Assembly: GCF_002288925.2 (NCBI RefSeq)
Contig: NW_022098076.1
Location: 78,432,216-78,496,215 of the forward strand
Direction: 5' to 3'
DNA: 64,000 bases
Source of the DNA: Delphinapterus leucas
Lineage: Eukaryota > Chordata > Mammalia > Artiodactyla > Monodontidae
The position numbers and the translations under genes are program-made. The notes beneath the pieces are model-generated. The model was not told the DNA's origin, ran no database searches, and saw only the letters and a list, made by a program, of their open reading frames with translations. Positions 22,795 to 34,459 of this stretch are shown one piece after another (position 1 is the first letter of the stretch; the number at the start of each line of letters is the position of its first letter).

Positions 22795-25700
22795 TATATA
22801 TGTGTTAGCATACCGTATTTGTTTTTCTCTTTCTGACTTACTTCACTCTGTATGACAGACTTTAGGTCCATCCACCTCATACAAATAACTCAATTTCATT
22901 TCTTTTTTTGGCTGAGTAATATTCCATTGTATATATGTGCCACATCTTCTTTATCCATTCATCGGTTGATGGACACTTTGGTTGCTTCCATGTCCTGGCT
23001 ACTGTAAATAGAGCTGCAATGAACATTTTGGTACATGATTCTTTTTAAATTATGGTTTTCTCAGGGTATAAGCCCAGTAGTGCGATTGCTGTGTTGTATG
23101 GTAGCTCTATTTTTAGCTTTTTAAGGAACCTCCATACTGTTCTCCGTAGTGGCTGTATCAATTTACATTCCCACCAAGAGTGCAAGAGGGTTTCCTTTTC
23201 TACACACCCTCAGCAGCATTAATGGTTTGTAGATTTTTTGATGATGGGCATTCTGACCAATGGGAGATGATATCTCATTGTAGATTTGAATTGCATTTCT
23301 CTAATGCTTAATGATGTTGAGCATTCTTTCATGTGTTTGTTGGCAATCTGTATATCTTCTTTGGAGAAATGTCTATTTAGGTCTTCTGCCCATTTTTGGA
23401 TTGGGTTGTTTGGTTTTTTGATATTGAGCTGCATGAGCTGTTTGTAAATTTTGGAGATTAATCCTTTGTCAGTTGCTTCATTTGCAAATATTTTCTCCCA
23501 TTCGAGGGTTGTCTTTTCGTCTTGTTTATGGTCTCCTTTGCTGTGCAAAAGCTTTTAAGTTTCATTAGGTCCCATTTGTTTATTTTTGTTTTTATTTCCA
23601 TTTCTCTAGGAGGTGGGTCAAAAAGGATCTTGCTGCGATTTATGTCATAGAGTGTTCTGCCTGTGTTTTCCTCTAAGAGTTTTATAGTGTCTGGCCTTAC
23701 ATTTAGGTCAATAATCCATTTTGAGTTTATTTTTGTATATGGTGTTAGGGAATGTTCTAATTTCATTCTTTTACATGTAGCTGTCCAGTTTTTCCAGAAC
23801 CACTTATTGAAGAGGCTGCCTTTTCTCCACTGCATACTCTTGCCTCCTTTATCAAAGATAAGGTGACCATATGTGCTTGGGTTTATCACTGGGCTTTCTA
23901 TCTTGTTCTATTGATCTATATTTCTGTTTTTGTGCCAGTACCATACTGTCTTGATTATTGTCGCTTTGTAGTATAGTCTGAAGTCAGGGAGTCTGACTCC
24001 TCCAGCTCCGTTTTTCTTTTTCAAGATTGCTTTGGCTATTCAGAGTCTTTTGTGTTTCCATACAAATTGTGAAATTTTTTTGTTCTAGTTCTCTGAAAAA
24101 TGCCATTGGTAGTTTGATAAAGATTGCATTGAATATGTAGATTGCTTTGGGTAGTAGAGTCATTTTCACAATGTTGATTCTTCCAATCCAAGAGCATGGT
24201 ATATCTCTCCATCTATTTGTATCATTCTTAATTTCTTTCATCAGTGTCTTATAATTTTCTGCATACAGGTCTTTTGTCTCCTTAGGTAGGTTTATTCCTA
24301 GATATTTTATTCTTTTTGTTGTGATGGTAAATGGGAGTGTTTTCTTAATTTCACAATCAGATTTTTGATCATTAGTGCATCATCTGTGCATTAATTTTGT
24401 ATCCAGCTACTTCACCAAATTCATTAATTAGCTCTAGTAGTTTTCTGGTAGCATCTTTAGGATTCTCTATGTATAGTATCATGTTATCTGCAAACAGTGA
24501 CAGCTTTACTTCTTCTTTTCCGATTTGGATTCCTTCTATTTCTTTTTCTTCTCTGATTGCTGTGGCTAAAACTTCCAAAACTATGTTGAATAATAGTGGT
24601 GAGAGTGGGCAACCTTGTCTTGTTCCTGATCTTAGTGGAAATGGTTTCAGTTTTTCACCATTGAGGGCGATGTTGGCTGTGGGTTTGTCATATATGGTCT
24701 TTATTATGTTGTGGAAAGTTCCCTCTTTGCCTACTTTCTGTAGGGTTTTTATTATAAATCAGTGTTGAATTTTGTCAAAAGCTTTCTCTGCATCTATTGA
24801 GATGATCATATGACTTTTCTCCTTCAATTTGTTAATTTGGTGTATCACATTGATTGCTTTGCATATATTGAAGAATCCTGGCAATCCTGGCAATCCCCAC
24901 TTGATCATGGTGTATGATCCTTTTAATGTGCTGTTGGGATTCTGTTTGCTTGTATTTTTTTGAGGATTTTTGCAACTACGTTCATCAGTGATATTGGCCT
25001 GTAGTTTTGTTTCTTTGTGACATCTTTGTCTTGTTTTGGTATCAGAGTTATGGTGGCCTCGTAGAATGAATTTGGGAATGTTCCTCCCTCTGCTATATTT
25101 TGGAAGAGTTTGAGAAGGGTAGGTGTTAGCTCTTCTCTAAATGTTTGATAGAATTCGCCTGTGAAGCGATCTGGTCTTGGGCTTTTGTTTGTTGGAAGAT
25201 TTTTAATCACAGTCTCAATTTCAGTGCTTGTGATTGGTTTGTTCATATTTTCTATTTCTTCCTGGTTCAGTCTCAGATGGTTGTGCATTTCTAAGAATTT
25301 GTCCATTTCTTCCAGGTTGTCCATTTTATTGACATAGAGTTGCTTGTAGTAATCTCTCATGATCCTTTGTATTTCTGCAGTGTTAGTTGTTACTTCTCCT
25401 CTTTCATTTCTAATTCTATTGATTTGAGTCTTCTCCCTTTTTTTCCTGATGAGTCTGACTAATGGTTTATCAATTTTGTTTATCTTCTCAAAGAACCAGC
25501 TTTTAGTTTTATAGATCTTTGCTATCGTTTCCTTAATTTCTTTTTTGTTTATTTCTGATCTGATCTTTATGATTTCTTTCCTTCCGCTAACTTTGGGGTA
25601 TTTTTTTCTTCTTTCTCTAATTGCTTTAGGTGTAAGGTTAGGTTGTCTATTTGAGATGTTCCTTGTTTCTTAAGGTAGGCTTGTATTGCTATAAACTTCC

Positions 25701-26600
25701 CACTTAGAACCATTTTTGCTGCATCCCATAGGTTTTTGGTCATCGTGTTTTCATTATAATTTGTTTCTAGGTATTTTTTGATTTCCTCTTTGATTTCTTC
25801 AGTGATCTCTTGGTTATTAAGTAGTGTGTTGTTTAGCCTCCATGTGTTTGTATTTACAGATTTTTTCCTGTAATTGATACCTAGTCTCATAGCATTGTGG
25901 TTGGAAAAGGTATTTGATACGATTTCGATTTTCTTAAATTTACCAAGGCTTGATTTGTGACCCAAGATATGATCTATCCTGGAGAATGTTCCATGAACAC
26001 TTGAGAAGAATGTGTATTCTGCTGTTTTTTAATGGAATGTCCTATAAATATCAATTAAGTCCATCTTGTTTAATGTATCATTTAAAGCTTGTGTTTCCTT
26101 ATTTACTTTCATTTGGATGATCTGTCCATTGGTGAAAGTGGGGCGTTAAAGTCCCCTACTATGATTGTGTTACTGTTGATTTCCCGTTTTATGGCTGTTA
26201 GTATCTGCCTTATGTTTTGAGGTGCTCCTATGTTGGGTGCATAAATATTTACAATTGTTATATCTTCTTCTTGGATTGATCCCTTGATCATTATGTAGTG
26301 TCTTTCTTTGTCTGCTGTAACACTCTTTGTTTTAAAGTCTATTTTGTCTGATATGAGAATTGCTACTCCAGCTTTCTTTTGATTTCCATTTGCATGGAAT
26401 ATCTTTTTCCATCCCCTCACTTTGAGTCTGTATGTGTCCCTAGGTCTGAGGTGGTTCTCTTGTAGACAGCATATGTATGGGTCTTGCTTCTGTATCCATT
26501 CTGCCAGTCTATGTCTTTTGGTTGGAGTATTTAATCTATTTACATTTAATATAATTATGGATATTTATGTTCCTATTACCATTTTCTTAATTGTTTTGGG
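22795..26600 (-). pseudogene. L1 ORF2 (endonuclease and reverse transcriptase), dead
   Basis: In living copies ORF2p nicks target DNA and reverse-transcribes the L1 RNA. Here it survives only as pieces in different frames. The N-terminal endonuclease part is at 26420-26109 and keeps a VGDFNAPL motif like the apurinic-endonuclease core. The reverse transcriptase pieces are at 25360-24923 (with a PISLMNV-type motif) and 24578-24372. C-terminal pieces lie at 24241-23219, including a [10 protein letters not shown] motif. The catalytic box reads FADN instead of FADD: the codon at 24483-24485 on the minus strand is AAC, so the second metal-binding aspartate is lost. Several stops and frameshifts separate the pieces. 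Confidence 0.93.
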
Positions 26601-26639
26601 TTTATTATTGTAGGTCTTTTCCTCCCCTTGTGTTATCTG

Positions 26640-27534
26640 TCTAGAGAAGTACCTTTAGCATTTATTGTAAAGCTGTTTTTGTGGTGCTGAATTCTCTTAG
26701 CTTTTGCTTGTCTGTAAAGGTTTTAATTTCTCTGTCAAATCTGAATGAGATCCTTGCTGGGTAGAGTAATCTTGGTTGTAGGTTTTTCTCCTTCATCATT
26801 TTAAATATATCCTGCCACTCCCTTCTGGCTTGCAGAGTTTCTGCTGAAAGGTCAGCTGTTAACCTTATGGGGATTCCCTTGTGTGTTATTCGTTGTTTTT
26901 CCCTTGTTGCTTTTAATATGTTTTCTTTGTATTTAATTTTTTATAGTTTGATTAATATGTGTCTTGGCGTGTTTCTCCTTGGATTTATCCTGTATGGGAT
27001 TCTCTGTGCTTCCTGGACTTGAGTAATTCTTTCCTTTCCCGTATTAGGGAAGTTTTCAACTATAATTTCTTCAAATATTTTCTCAGTCCCTTTCTTTTTC
27101 TCTTCTTCTTCTGGGACCCCTATAATTCGAATGTTGGTGTGTTTAATGTTGTCTCAGAGGTCTCTGAGACTGTCCTCAATTCTTTTCATTCTTTTTTCTT
27201 TATTCTGCTCTGCAGTACTTATTTCCAATATTTTATCTTCCAGGTCACTTATCCATTCTTCTGCCTCAGTTATTCTGCTATTGATCCCTTCTAGAGAATT
27301 TTTAATTTCATTTATTGTGTTGTTCATCACTGTTTGTTTGCTCTTTAGTTCTTCTAAGTCCTTGTTAAAATTTTCTTGTATTTTCTCCATTCTATTTCCA
27401 AGATTTTGGATCATCTTTACTATCATTATTCTGAATTCTTTTTCAGGTAGACTGCCTATTTCCCCTTCATTTGTTAGGTCTGGTGGGTTTTTGCCTTGCT
27501 CCTTCATCTGCTGTGTGTTTCTGTGTCTTCTCAT
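26640..27534 (-). pseudogene. L1 ORF1 (RNA-binding chaperone), dead
   Basis: The N-terminal 126 codons (27534-27154) are open and rich in the charged heptads expected of the ORF1p coiled coil (for example ITEAEEWISDLEDKILEI). The frame then stops. The remaining sequence down to about 26640 still encodes, in another frame, the conserved C-terminal domain (an ARREWQDIF-type motif). In intact L1 the ORF1p trimer binds L1 RNA. The expected length is about 300 or more residues, so this copy is truncated by mutation. Confidence 0.88.
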
Positions 27535-28034
27535 TTTGCTTAGCTTACTGTGTTTGGGGTCTCCTTTTTGCAGGCTGCAGGTTTGTAGTTCCTGTTGTTT
27601 TTGGTGTCTGTCTCCAGTGGCTAAGGTTGGTTCAGTGGGTTGTGTAGGCTTCCTAGTGGAGGTGACTAGTGCCTGTGTTCTGGTGGATGAGGCTGGATGT
27701 TGTCTTTCTGGTGGGCAGGTCCATGTCTGGTGGTGTGTTTTGGGGTGTCTGTTTCCTTAGTATGGATTTAGGCAGCCTCTGTGCTCATGGATGGGGATGT
27801 GTTCCTGTCTTGCTAGTTGTTTGTCATAGGGTGTCCAGCGCTGGAGCTTGTTGGTCGTTGAGTGGAGCTGGGTCTTGGCGTTGAGATGGAGATCTCTGGG
27901 AGATTTTCACTGTTTGATATTATGCGGAGCTGGATGGTCTCTGGTGGACCAGTGTCCTGAACTTGGCTCTCCCACCTCAGAGGCACAGCCCTGACATCTG
28001 GCTGGAGCACCAAGAGCCTGTCATCCACATGGCT

Positions 28035-28240
28035 CAGAAGAAAAGGGAGAAAAAAAAAGAAAGAAAGAAAGAAGAAGATAAAATAAAGTAAAATAAAATA
28101 AAGTTATCAAAATAAAAACAAATTATTAAAAATTTTTTTTAATAAAAAAACAAAAAAAAGAAAGAAGAGAGCAACCAAACCAAAAAACAAATCCACCAAT
28201 GATAACAAGTGCTAAAATCTATACTTAAAAAAAAAAAAAA
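28035..28240. repeat. A-rich low-complexity tract within L1 5' region
   Basis: (GAAA)n, (AAAT)n-like and poly-A runs on the plus strand, which is T-rich on the L1 sense strand. It is part of the element rather than an independent tail. Confidence 0.85.
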
Positions 28241-29576
28241 AAAACCGGACAGATAGAACCCTAGGACAAATGGTAAAAGCAAAGCTATACAGACAAAATC
28301 ACACACAGAAGCATACAGATACACACTCACAAAAAGAGAAAAAGGGGGGAAAAATATCGTTGTTCCCAAAGTCCACCTCCTCAATTTGGGATGATTTGTT
28401 GTCTATTCAGGTATTCCACCGATGGAGGGTACATCAAGTTGATTGTGGAGATTTAATCGACTGCTTCTGAGGCTGCTGAGAGAGATCTCCCTTTCTCTTC
28501 TTTGTTCTCACAGCTTCCGGGATTCAGCTTTGGATTTGGCCCCGCCTCTGCATGTAGGTCGCCTGAGGGCATCTGTTCTTCGCTCAGACAGGACGGGGTT
28601 AAAGGAGCCGCTGATTCAGGGGCTCTGGCTCACTCAGGCCGGGAGGGGAGGGAGGGGCACGGAGTGCGGGGTGGGCCTGCGGCGGCAGAGGCCAGCATGA
28701 CATTGCACCAGCCTGAGGTGTGCCGAGCCTTCTCCCGGGGGAGTTGTTCCTGGATCCCGGGACCCTGGCAGTGGCAGGCTGCACAGCCTCCCCGGAAGGG
28801 GGGTGTGGATAGTGACCTGTGCTCGCACACAGGCTTCTTGGTGGCGGCAGCAGCAGCCTTAGCGTCTCATGCCCGTCTCTGGGGTGCGCGCTTTTAGCCG
28901 CGGCTCGCGCCTGTCTCTGGAGCTCCTTTAAGCGGCGCTCTGAATCCCCTCTCCTCACGGCACCAGGAAACAAAGAGGGAGTAAAAAGTCTCTTGCCTCT
29001 TCGGCAGGTCCAGGCTTTTCCCCGGACTCCCTCCCGGCTAGCCGTGGCGCACTAACCCCCTTCAGGCTGTGTTCACACCTCCAACCCTAGTCCTCTCCCT
29101 GCGCTCCGACCTGAAGCCCAAGCCTGAAGCCAGAGCCTCAACTCCCAGCCCCGCCCACCCCGGCGGGTGAGCAGACAAGCCTCTCGGGCTGGTGAGTGCC
29201 GGTCGGCAGCGATCCTCTGTGCGGGAATCTCTCCGCTTTGCCCTCTACACCCCTGTTGCTTTGCTCTCCTTCGCGGCTCCGAAGCTTTCCCCTTCCGCCA
29301 CCCGCAGTCTCCGCACGCGAAGGGGCTCCTAGTGTGTGGAAACATTTCCTCCTTCACAGCTCCCTCCCACTGGTGCAGGTCCTGTCCCTATTCTTTTGTC
29401 TCTGTTTTTTCTTTTTCTTTTGCCCTACCCAGGTACGTGGGGAGTTTCTTGCCTTTTGGGAGGTCTGAGGTCTTCTGCCAGCATTCAGTAGGTGTTCTGT
29501 AGGAGTTGTTCCACCTGTAGATGTATTTCTGATGTATTTGTGGGGAGGAAGGTGATCTCCACCTCTTACTCTTCCA

Positions 29577-29583
29577 CCATCTT
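29577..29583 (-). promoter_or_regulatory. YY1-type site at L1 start
   Basis: CCATCTT on the plus strand (AAGATGG on the L1 strand) lies about 20 bases inside the element's 5' end. This matches the position where L1 promoters carry a YY1 site that sets the transcription start. Confidence 0.6.
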
Positions 29584-29612
29584 GAAGCCCCCTCCTCAAA
29601 CTCTATATTTTA

Positions 29613-29720
29613 AAGCATAATTTTTTGCTTTGCTTTTTAAGAATCATTTCGATTTCTCTGATGGCCATTAATTTTTTTGTGTGTGATTTGTACTATCTAT
29701 ATTATTTCCTTTTCTCTACT
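29613..29720 (-). mobile_element. old L1 fragment, probable continuation after the younger L1
   Basis: CATAATTTTTTGCTTTGC and the following T-rich text are placed where the old ORF2 fragment at 21650-22400 should continue. The match is loose, and the call rests mainly on the insertion geometry. Confidence 0.4.
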
Positions 29721-29990
29721 AGAGCTATAAATTGTTCTGCTACTATCATTATTTTGGTACATAAATTACTTCAGATTTGGCAAGTGCGATCCTCTTCAGG
29801 CTAGTTCCCATGTCTTTTTTGACATGTCCCCATCATTCTTTTGGCATATCTTTGTTTTATGGAATGAGATATTTCTCCAAGGATCCTTAGTTCTATTAAT
29901 GGACAATGGTATTTAGAAGCCAAACATCAGAGTTCCCAGAGAACTCATTACTATTGGAGTGTTGCTGCTGTGGGGCAGAGCTATAACAAA
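29721..29990. repeat. old interspersed repeat, class not assigned
   Basis: CATTATTTTGGTACATAAAT, TGACATGTCCCCATCATTCT, GATATTTCTCCAAGGATCCT and GGACAATGGTATTTAGAAGC occur in an order I know from many mammalian loci, but I cannot name the family with confidence. Confidence 0.4.
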
Positions 29991-30125
29991 TACATATATA
30001 GAGAGATAGATGTTAAGTATATATGTATATATATATGATATGTTGTGTACATATTTGTTGCATAAATATATATATTGCACACACATTTATATACGCAAAT
30101 ATAAACATCTATATTTATTTCTATA
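29991..30125. repeat. AT-rich alternating low-complexity tract
   Basis: Runs of ATATATGT and TATATAT interspersed with CATA and GATA motifs. Confidence 0.85.
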
Positions 30126-31124
30126 AATTGAAAACCACATGTTCAAAACAATCCTTCTAATTCCAGACCAGTAGCACAAAGCTCATTCTAGTTTTCTTCT
30201 TTTCTGTACGTGTAACTCCTTTCTCCAAAAGTGAGAAACCTACCTCCTACTCTCCTTAATATATTTATTTATTGAATCAGTCCCCTTGTTTGTAACCAGT
30301 CTCACATAACTGCTCCTGTACTGTCCACTGAGCAGAAACTCTCCTCACTCTTCTCAGTCTCTGAGGTCCTGTGCCAGGCCACTCCCACTGCTACTATTTC
30401 GGTGCACTCTCTTCACTCTGATGAGGCTCCAACCCCCAATGATGGATACCCCACTGGGAAAGGACCCTTCTCATCCTGCCCATGCTCTGAAACCCCACTT
30501 GGAACCACCCCTTTGTATGGACAGTCTTTTCAGCCTCATGACCCCATCCTGAATGCTCCTTCGATGTAGAGGCCATCCACACTTGCTTGGGTTCAACACT
30601 CAATGCTAGGCTGCTCACACAGGCAGACACCCTCTCAATCACTTGTACTGCGCTCCTCAGACTGAACATTGCCCCTGCACTGGCATTCTCCTCACTACAC
30701 TTGAGCTCTGACACTTGCTCAGGTTTCAACACCCACTGCCACATCACTCTCACTCCCCCAGCCCCACGTGGACAACCTCCTAAGTCTACTCAACACCTCA
30801 CACCAGGCCACCTCCTGCATGGACATCCCTCCTCATCCTACCCTTGCCAGGCAGCCATCATCCATGTATGTCCTCATCACTTTCTTTGGGTTCCAAATTT
30901 CACTCTAGGTCACTGTGGCTGCCTTGACTCCAGCATAGACATTTATCTTTCTCCGTTCCATCTCACTGCTTTAGGCTTTTATTGTTCACCAAAAGAAGGG
31001 AAGGGAACTAAAAAAGAGGACATTTTTAGTTAAACTTCAATTTAAACCCTTAAATTTTTAATGTATATATTTAAGAAACTCTAAAGTTAATTTATGTCAT
31101 TATACTTCTTTCAAACAAATCAAG
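30126..31124. other. low-copy sequence with a C-rich block
   Basis: Between about 30300 and 30960 the plus strand is unusually rich in C and poor in G. Short phrases such as CCTCATCC, GGACA and CACTTG recur loosely, perhaps a decayed minisatellite. No gene or known transposon is recognised. Confidence 0.45.
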
Positions 31125-31810
31125 AACCATAGAAATTTTTTCTCCAAATACCCCTTTCCTCCTTCATTTACTTTGGCTTATATTTTAGTTCCACCTTATT
31201 ATTAAATCTCATGACAACCATTGTTTTGTCATTATTATTATTATTATTATGATTTTTACAATCAATATTTATTGAGTTTACATTTCTTCAGTCACACTTA
31301 TTTATTACACCCTCTTTCTTTCTTCTGAATTCTAAAATTCTCACTGAGTTTTAGTTCTTTTAATAAGGATTGTCTATGTGTAAGAAAATTTGTCAGCCTT
31401 AGTAGATTTCTTATATCCCATTCCTTTCTTCTGGGTTTAATTTTTTTCTTCCTGACATTTATATTTTAGTTTATCTTATTGTGTCAGTCTATCAATAGTA
31501 GATTTTGTTAACCTTTGTGGATCTCAAAATCTTTTTATTGTCTCTTACCTTGAATGATACTTTATCTGCACATAGATTTCCAGGTTGGCACTTATAATGC
31601 CCCAGCGTATTAAAGATACCATCCTTACCATGTGTCTGTGCTCTTGTTTTTGATGCATTTTTCTGTTAATTATAAATGACATATAAATGCTGATGAATGA
31701 CATGTGAGAACCATCCTTAGCATTTCTGGCTTACACTTTCATAATTATTTTCTTTTTCAGTGGAAACTTTGTTTCCCCTTGTGTTCAAGAGTCCCTTCCC
31801 TCTTCCCTTT
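31125..31810 (-). mobile_element. old L1 or HAL1-like fragment (ORF1 region)
   Basis: The plus-strand text runs TCTCTTACCTTGAATGATAC, then TTCCAGGTTGGCACTT, then a later CTTTTTCAGTGGAAACTTTG. It resembles the complement of ORF1 of old L1 or the half-L1 HAL1. It contains a (TTA)n run at 31231-31251. Boundaries and subfamily are uncertain. Confidence 0.45.
31231..31251. repeat. (TTA)n microsatellite
   Basis: Seven ATT/TTA units in a row. Confidence 0.85.
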
Positions 31811-33037
31811 CAAAATATGAGAGGTCATGGCAGGCTTCCATGATCTTGTTTATGGTTATGGTAGGTGAATGATGGGGCTTAAAGCAATGATTTTTCCCTA
31901 AGGATATTTACAGTTTAGATGAAACAAAGGAAGTCAGGATAGAAGGATGAATCTGAGTGGTAAAATTTCCAGCCCAGCAACGTAATAGGGCCTTTGTGGG
32001 CTCAGGCCTATCTTGACAACTTCCCTAAAATCATGTTATACAGGTGATTAATTCTGACCAAAGGCAGCTCTGCTACTATAAGAAACAAACAGTGCATGTG
32101 TCTTGGAAACATGTTATTAGTCCAGCTTGAGAATCTCATTAAATATCATTAAAATGTACAATAAGTATATTTAAATAATTATTTTAGAATTTCTCAAATT
32201 TATATTCATTTCATTTGCTTTAATTGATAAGCTTCTTTAGCATAACCTTAAAATATAGCAAAAATGTGACTAGGGTTTATTATAACTTCATTGTACATCT
32301 TCTAAGTAATCAAGTATGTAATAAGGATATATGAATACTGAATTCTATGATGAGATTATATACCAGAGATTCTACCAGAGATTCTTAAATTTTGTTGAGT
32401 TTCTTTGATAAGAAATTGGTAAGATATTTCAATAATTTTCCCGGAAAAAAATGCATAAAATGTGGAGGTTATGCTAACCCTAAGTCCCAAATCACAACTC
32501 AGGTCATAATCTCTGATTTTAGAACATCCAGTTGTTTGTAGCTTACAGGTAAAACTGATCCTGAATCATCCCAGAAATAAGACTGTTATGTTTCCTTTTA
32601 AGGTGACAGTATCTTGTGTTTTCCAATCTTTCCATGTTTTCTGAAATCAAGCATGTAAGGTCAGTGATATCAATTTAAATTCTCGGCCCCTAGGCAAAAC
32701 AAACAAATAGATATAGCAGATGCCTTCCTTATGCCAAACACAAAACTGCTGATTTATAGTGGAGAGACACTCTTTTCTTCCCAGGTTTCCTCACCCTCAT
32801 GTCCCTCACCTACATTCTTTTGCTACCCACTTGGGACAGATGACGTTTTTCCCAAGGGTTAGATCCAGTATTCTATAAGATTTTTTCTAAATCCCTTTTG
32901 CTCTACTAGATTCATGCAATTTTAGCATGAAATAGACCTCAGGGACATAAAGTCCTCTGTGAAATGAAATTTAAATCTATTTCTGGTTACTATGTTGTGA
33001 CCCTCAACTTAAGCATCCCTATTTCCTTCACTTCCTA
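31811..33037. other. low-copy sequence, nothing recognised
   Basis: No gene or repeat signature that I can support. Confidence 0.5.
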
Positions 33038-33044
33038 ACACACA

Positions 33045-33084
<40 letters not shown>
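33038..33084. repeat. (CA)n microsatellite
   Basis: About 20 CA units with one AAA interruption near the left end. Confidence 0.95.
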
Positions 33085-33085
<1 letters not shown>

Positions 33086-34184
33086 CCCTATTTGGCATAT
33101 TCTTATTTTTCAAAGTTAATAAGGTGAGTGTATGACTTGAGTTTTTGTTTGTTTTATTTTGTTTTGTTTTAAAGGGTATTTGGGAAGAGTTTCTCGGAAG
33201 CTTTTAAGATAATTAAGATAGCTCACGGATGTTGAGAATCACTATTTTTCATATGTATATATTCTTATTGAACCAACTCCTCTGGAACGTTGCTTATTGT
33301 GAATTAATGTCATTTTGCACTCTTCTAATGCTTTCAGAATGGTATGGCATTTTACAAAATCAGAATAACTCATCTCGATGTAGTAGATAATGTATTTTAT
33401 CAATTAAAAAGTGTCTATTAGGTTAAAAGAGATGCTCACTATAATGTGAACAAATCCTTTGAATTTTTGTAGATGACATTTATTAAAACCTATATCAGAA
33501 ATGAAAAAGCAAAATTTGAAGTTTCCAAACAAAACTTTATTTTACTTAACAAATACTGGAACATTAACATCATTATTCATGAGACTTCTTGAAGGCAATT
33601 ATCATTAAATGCTATACTAAACTTCATGAGTTTCAGTTTAGGAGGGAAAAAGCTCTAATTTTCATATAAATATCTTGATATTCATTAGGAATAATCATTG
33701 AAATGATTTTCTAAATTGAAGGATTGTGTTATATAGTTAATGAAGATTGTATTCAACAGTGCATCATTAAAGGTAAATTTTCCCACATAAAATTTCCTAG
33801 GTTGTTAAAAGATGTAGCATTTGGTTGTACTGCTGTGGATGTCTGCTAAAAAGTGGACCCTGGCTCCACCTAAGGCCATTGTGTAATGTGTAGGATTTAT
33901 ATCGAATGATGTTAGTGCAGGTTCTAGAAGATGGTGGAAAGTTCCTTTTGGGGGATCTCAGTAAACTGAGACTGAGCTCAACTTTTGAGTTAGGCAAAAT
34001 AAGCAGCCTATAGTCCTTTCTTTCATATACGTAAAATATGTCTAATTGTGCCACAGAGCACCCTAGTTTTTCCATTTTCTATGAAATGTGTGTATTTGTG
34101 TGCCTGTGTGTGTCATCTCTTTTATGATCAGTTGTGCACTCATGATTGATTTTCTTTTCTGAAGTATGGAAGGCGTTATCTCTG
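33085..34184. other. low-copy sequence, nothing recognised
   Basis: AT-rich. No gene or repeat signature that I can support. Confidence 0.5.
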
Positions 34185-34316
34185 CTGCAGTGAAGCTCAC
34201 AGGCTCACTGTAATTGAACTCCAGGGTCCTGACAGCAGTTCTGCTGCTTACTACCTGTGTGATCTTGGACAAATTTCCTAAATTCTCTAAGTCTCAGTTT
34301 CCTCCTACTTTGTTGG

Positions 34317-34431
34317 TAGGGTGACCAAAAATCCCAGTTTTCCTGGGACTGAGGGGGGTGCCCTAGATGCAGATCTTTCAATACTAAAACTAGGAAAGTC
34401 CCAGACAAACTGAGATGAATTTGCCACCCTA
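34317..34431. mobile_element. TA-flanked MITE (mariner/Tc1-like) with long inverted ends
   Basis: The left end starting GGGTGACC and the right end finishing GCCACCC are inverted repeats. With a few mismatches the symmetry runs about 35 bases inward (TCCCAGTTTTCCTGGGACT against the complement of AGTCCCAGACAAACTGAGA). TA stands on both sides (34317-34318 and 34430-34431), the target choice of mariner/Tc1 transposases. No coding capacity is left. Confidence 0.75.
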
Positions 34432-34459
34432 ACAAAGAGGGAATTAAAAGTACCTTCCA

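Larger units (their letters stand above)
22410..29603 (-). mobile_element. essentially full-length L1 (LINE-1), inactive
   Basis: About 7.2 kb of L1 on the minus strand, with 5' UTR on the right and A-rich tail on the left. In element order: GC-rich 5' UTR (about 29603-27540), ORF1 (27534-26640), ORF2 with endonuclease, reverse transcriptase and C-terminal parts (26600-22795), 3' UTR, AATAAA on the minus strand at 22430-22435, and an A-rich tail. The nonamer TATATTTTA at 22401-22409 and 29604-29612 is the likely target duplication, though it is AT-rich. Both ORFs are broken, so the copy cannot move itself. It is inserted into an older L1. Confidence 0.95.
27540..29603 (-). promoter_or_regulatory. 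L1 5' UTR with internal promoter
   Basis: This is a GC-rich block with many retained CpGs (28500-29330). A long A-rich stretch on the plus strand (28035-28240) separates the GC-rich part from the region ahead of ORF1. The element starts GGAGGGGGCTTCAAGATGGT on the minus strand. Such 5' UTRs act as internal pol II promoters and are usually methylated. Activity here cannot be judged from sequence. Confidence 0.8.

Noticed and set aside
22780..23040. Direct long repeat with 34470-34694
   Set aside because: Both are the same part of L1, so this is an interspersed repeat and not a segmental duplication.
27131..27760. 209-codon open frame on the plus strand, the longest in the window
   Set aside because: It runs antisense through L1 ORF1 and its upstream region, and its hydrophobic product reflects the complement of a charged coiled-coil sequence.
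28502..29502. GC-rich region with overlapping open frames on both strands, resembling a CpG-island gene start
   Set aside because: It lies wholly inside the L1 5' UTR, whose start and end are recognisable.
30394..31033. Open frames of 119 and 148 codons on opposite strands
   Set aside because: Low-G, C-rich composition keeps stops away on both strands. No domain, splice sites or promoter seen.
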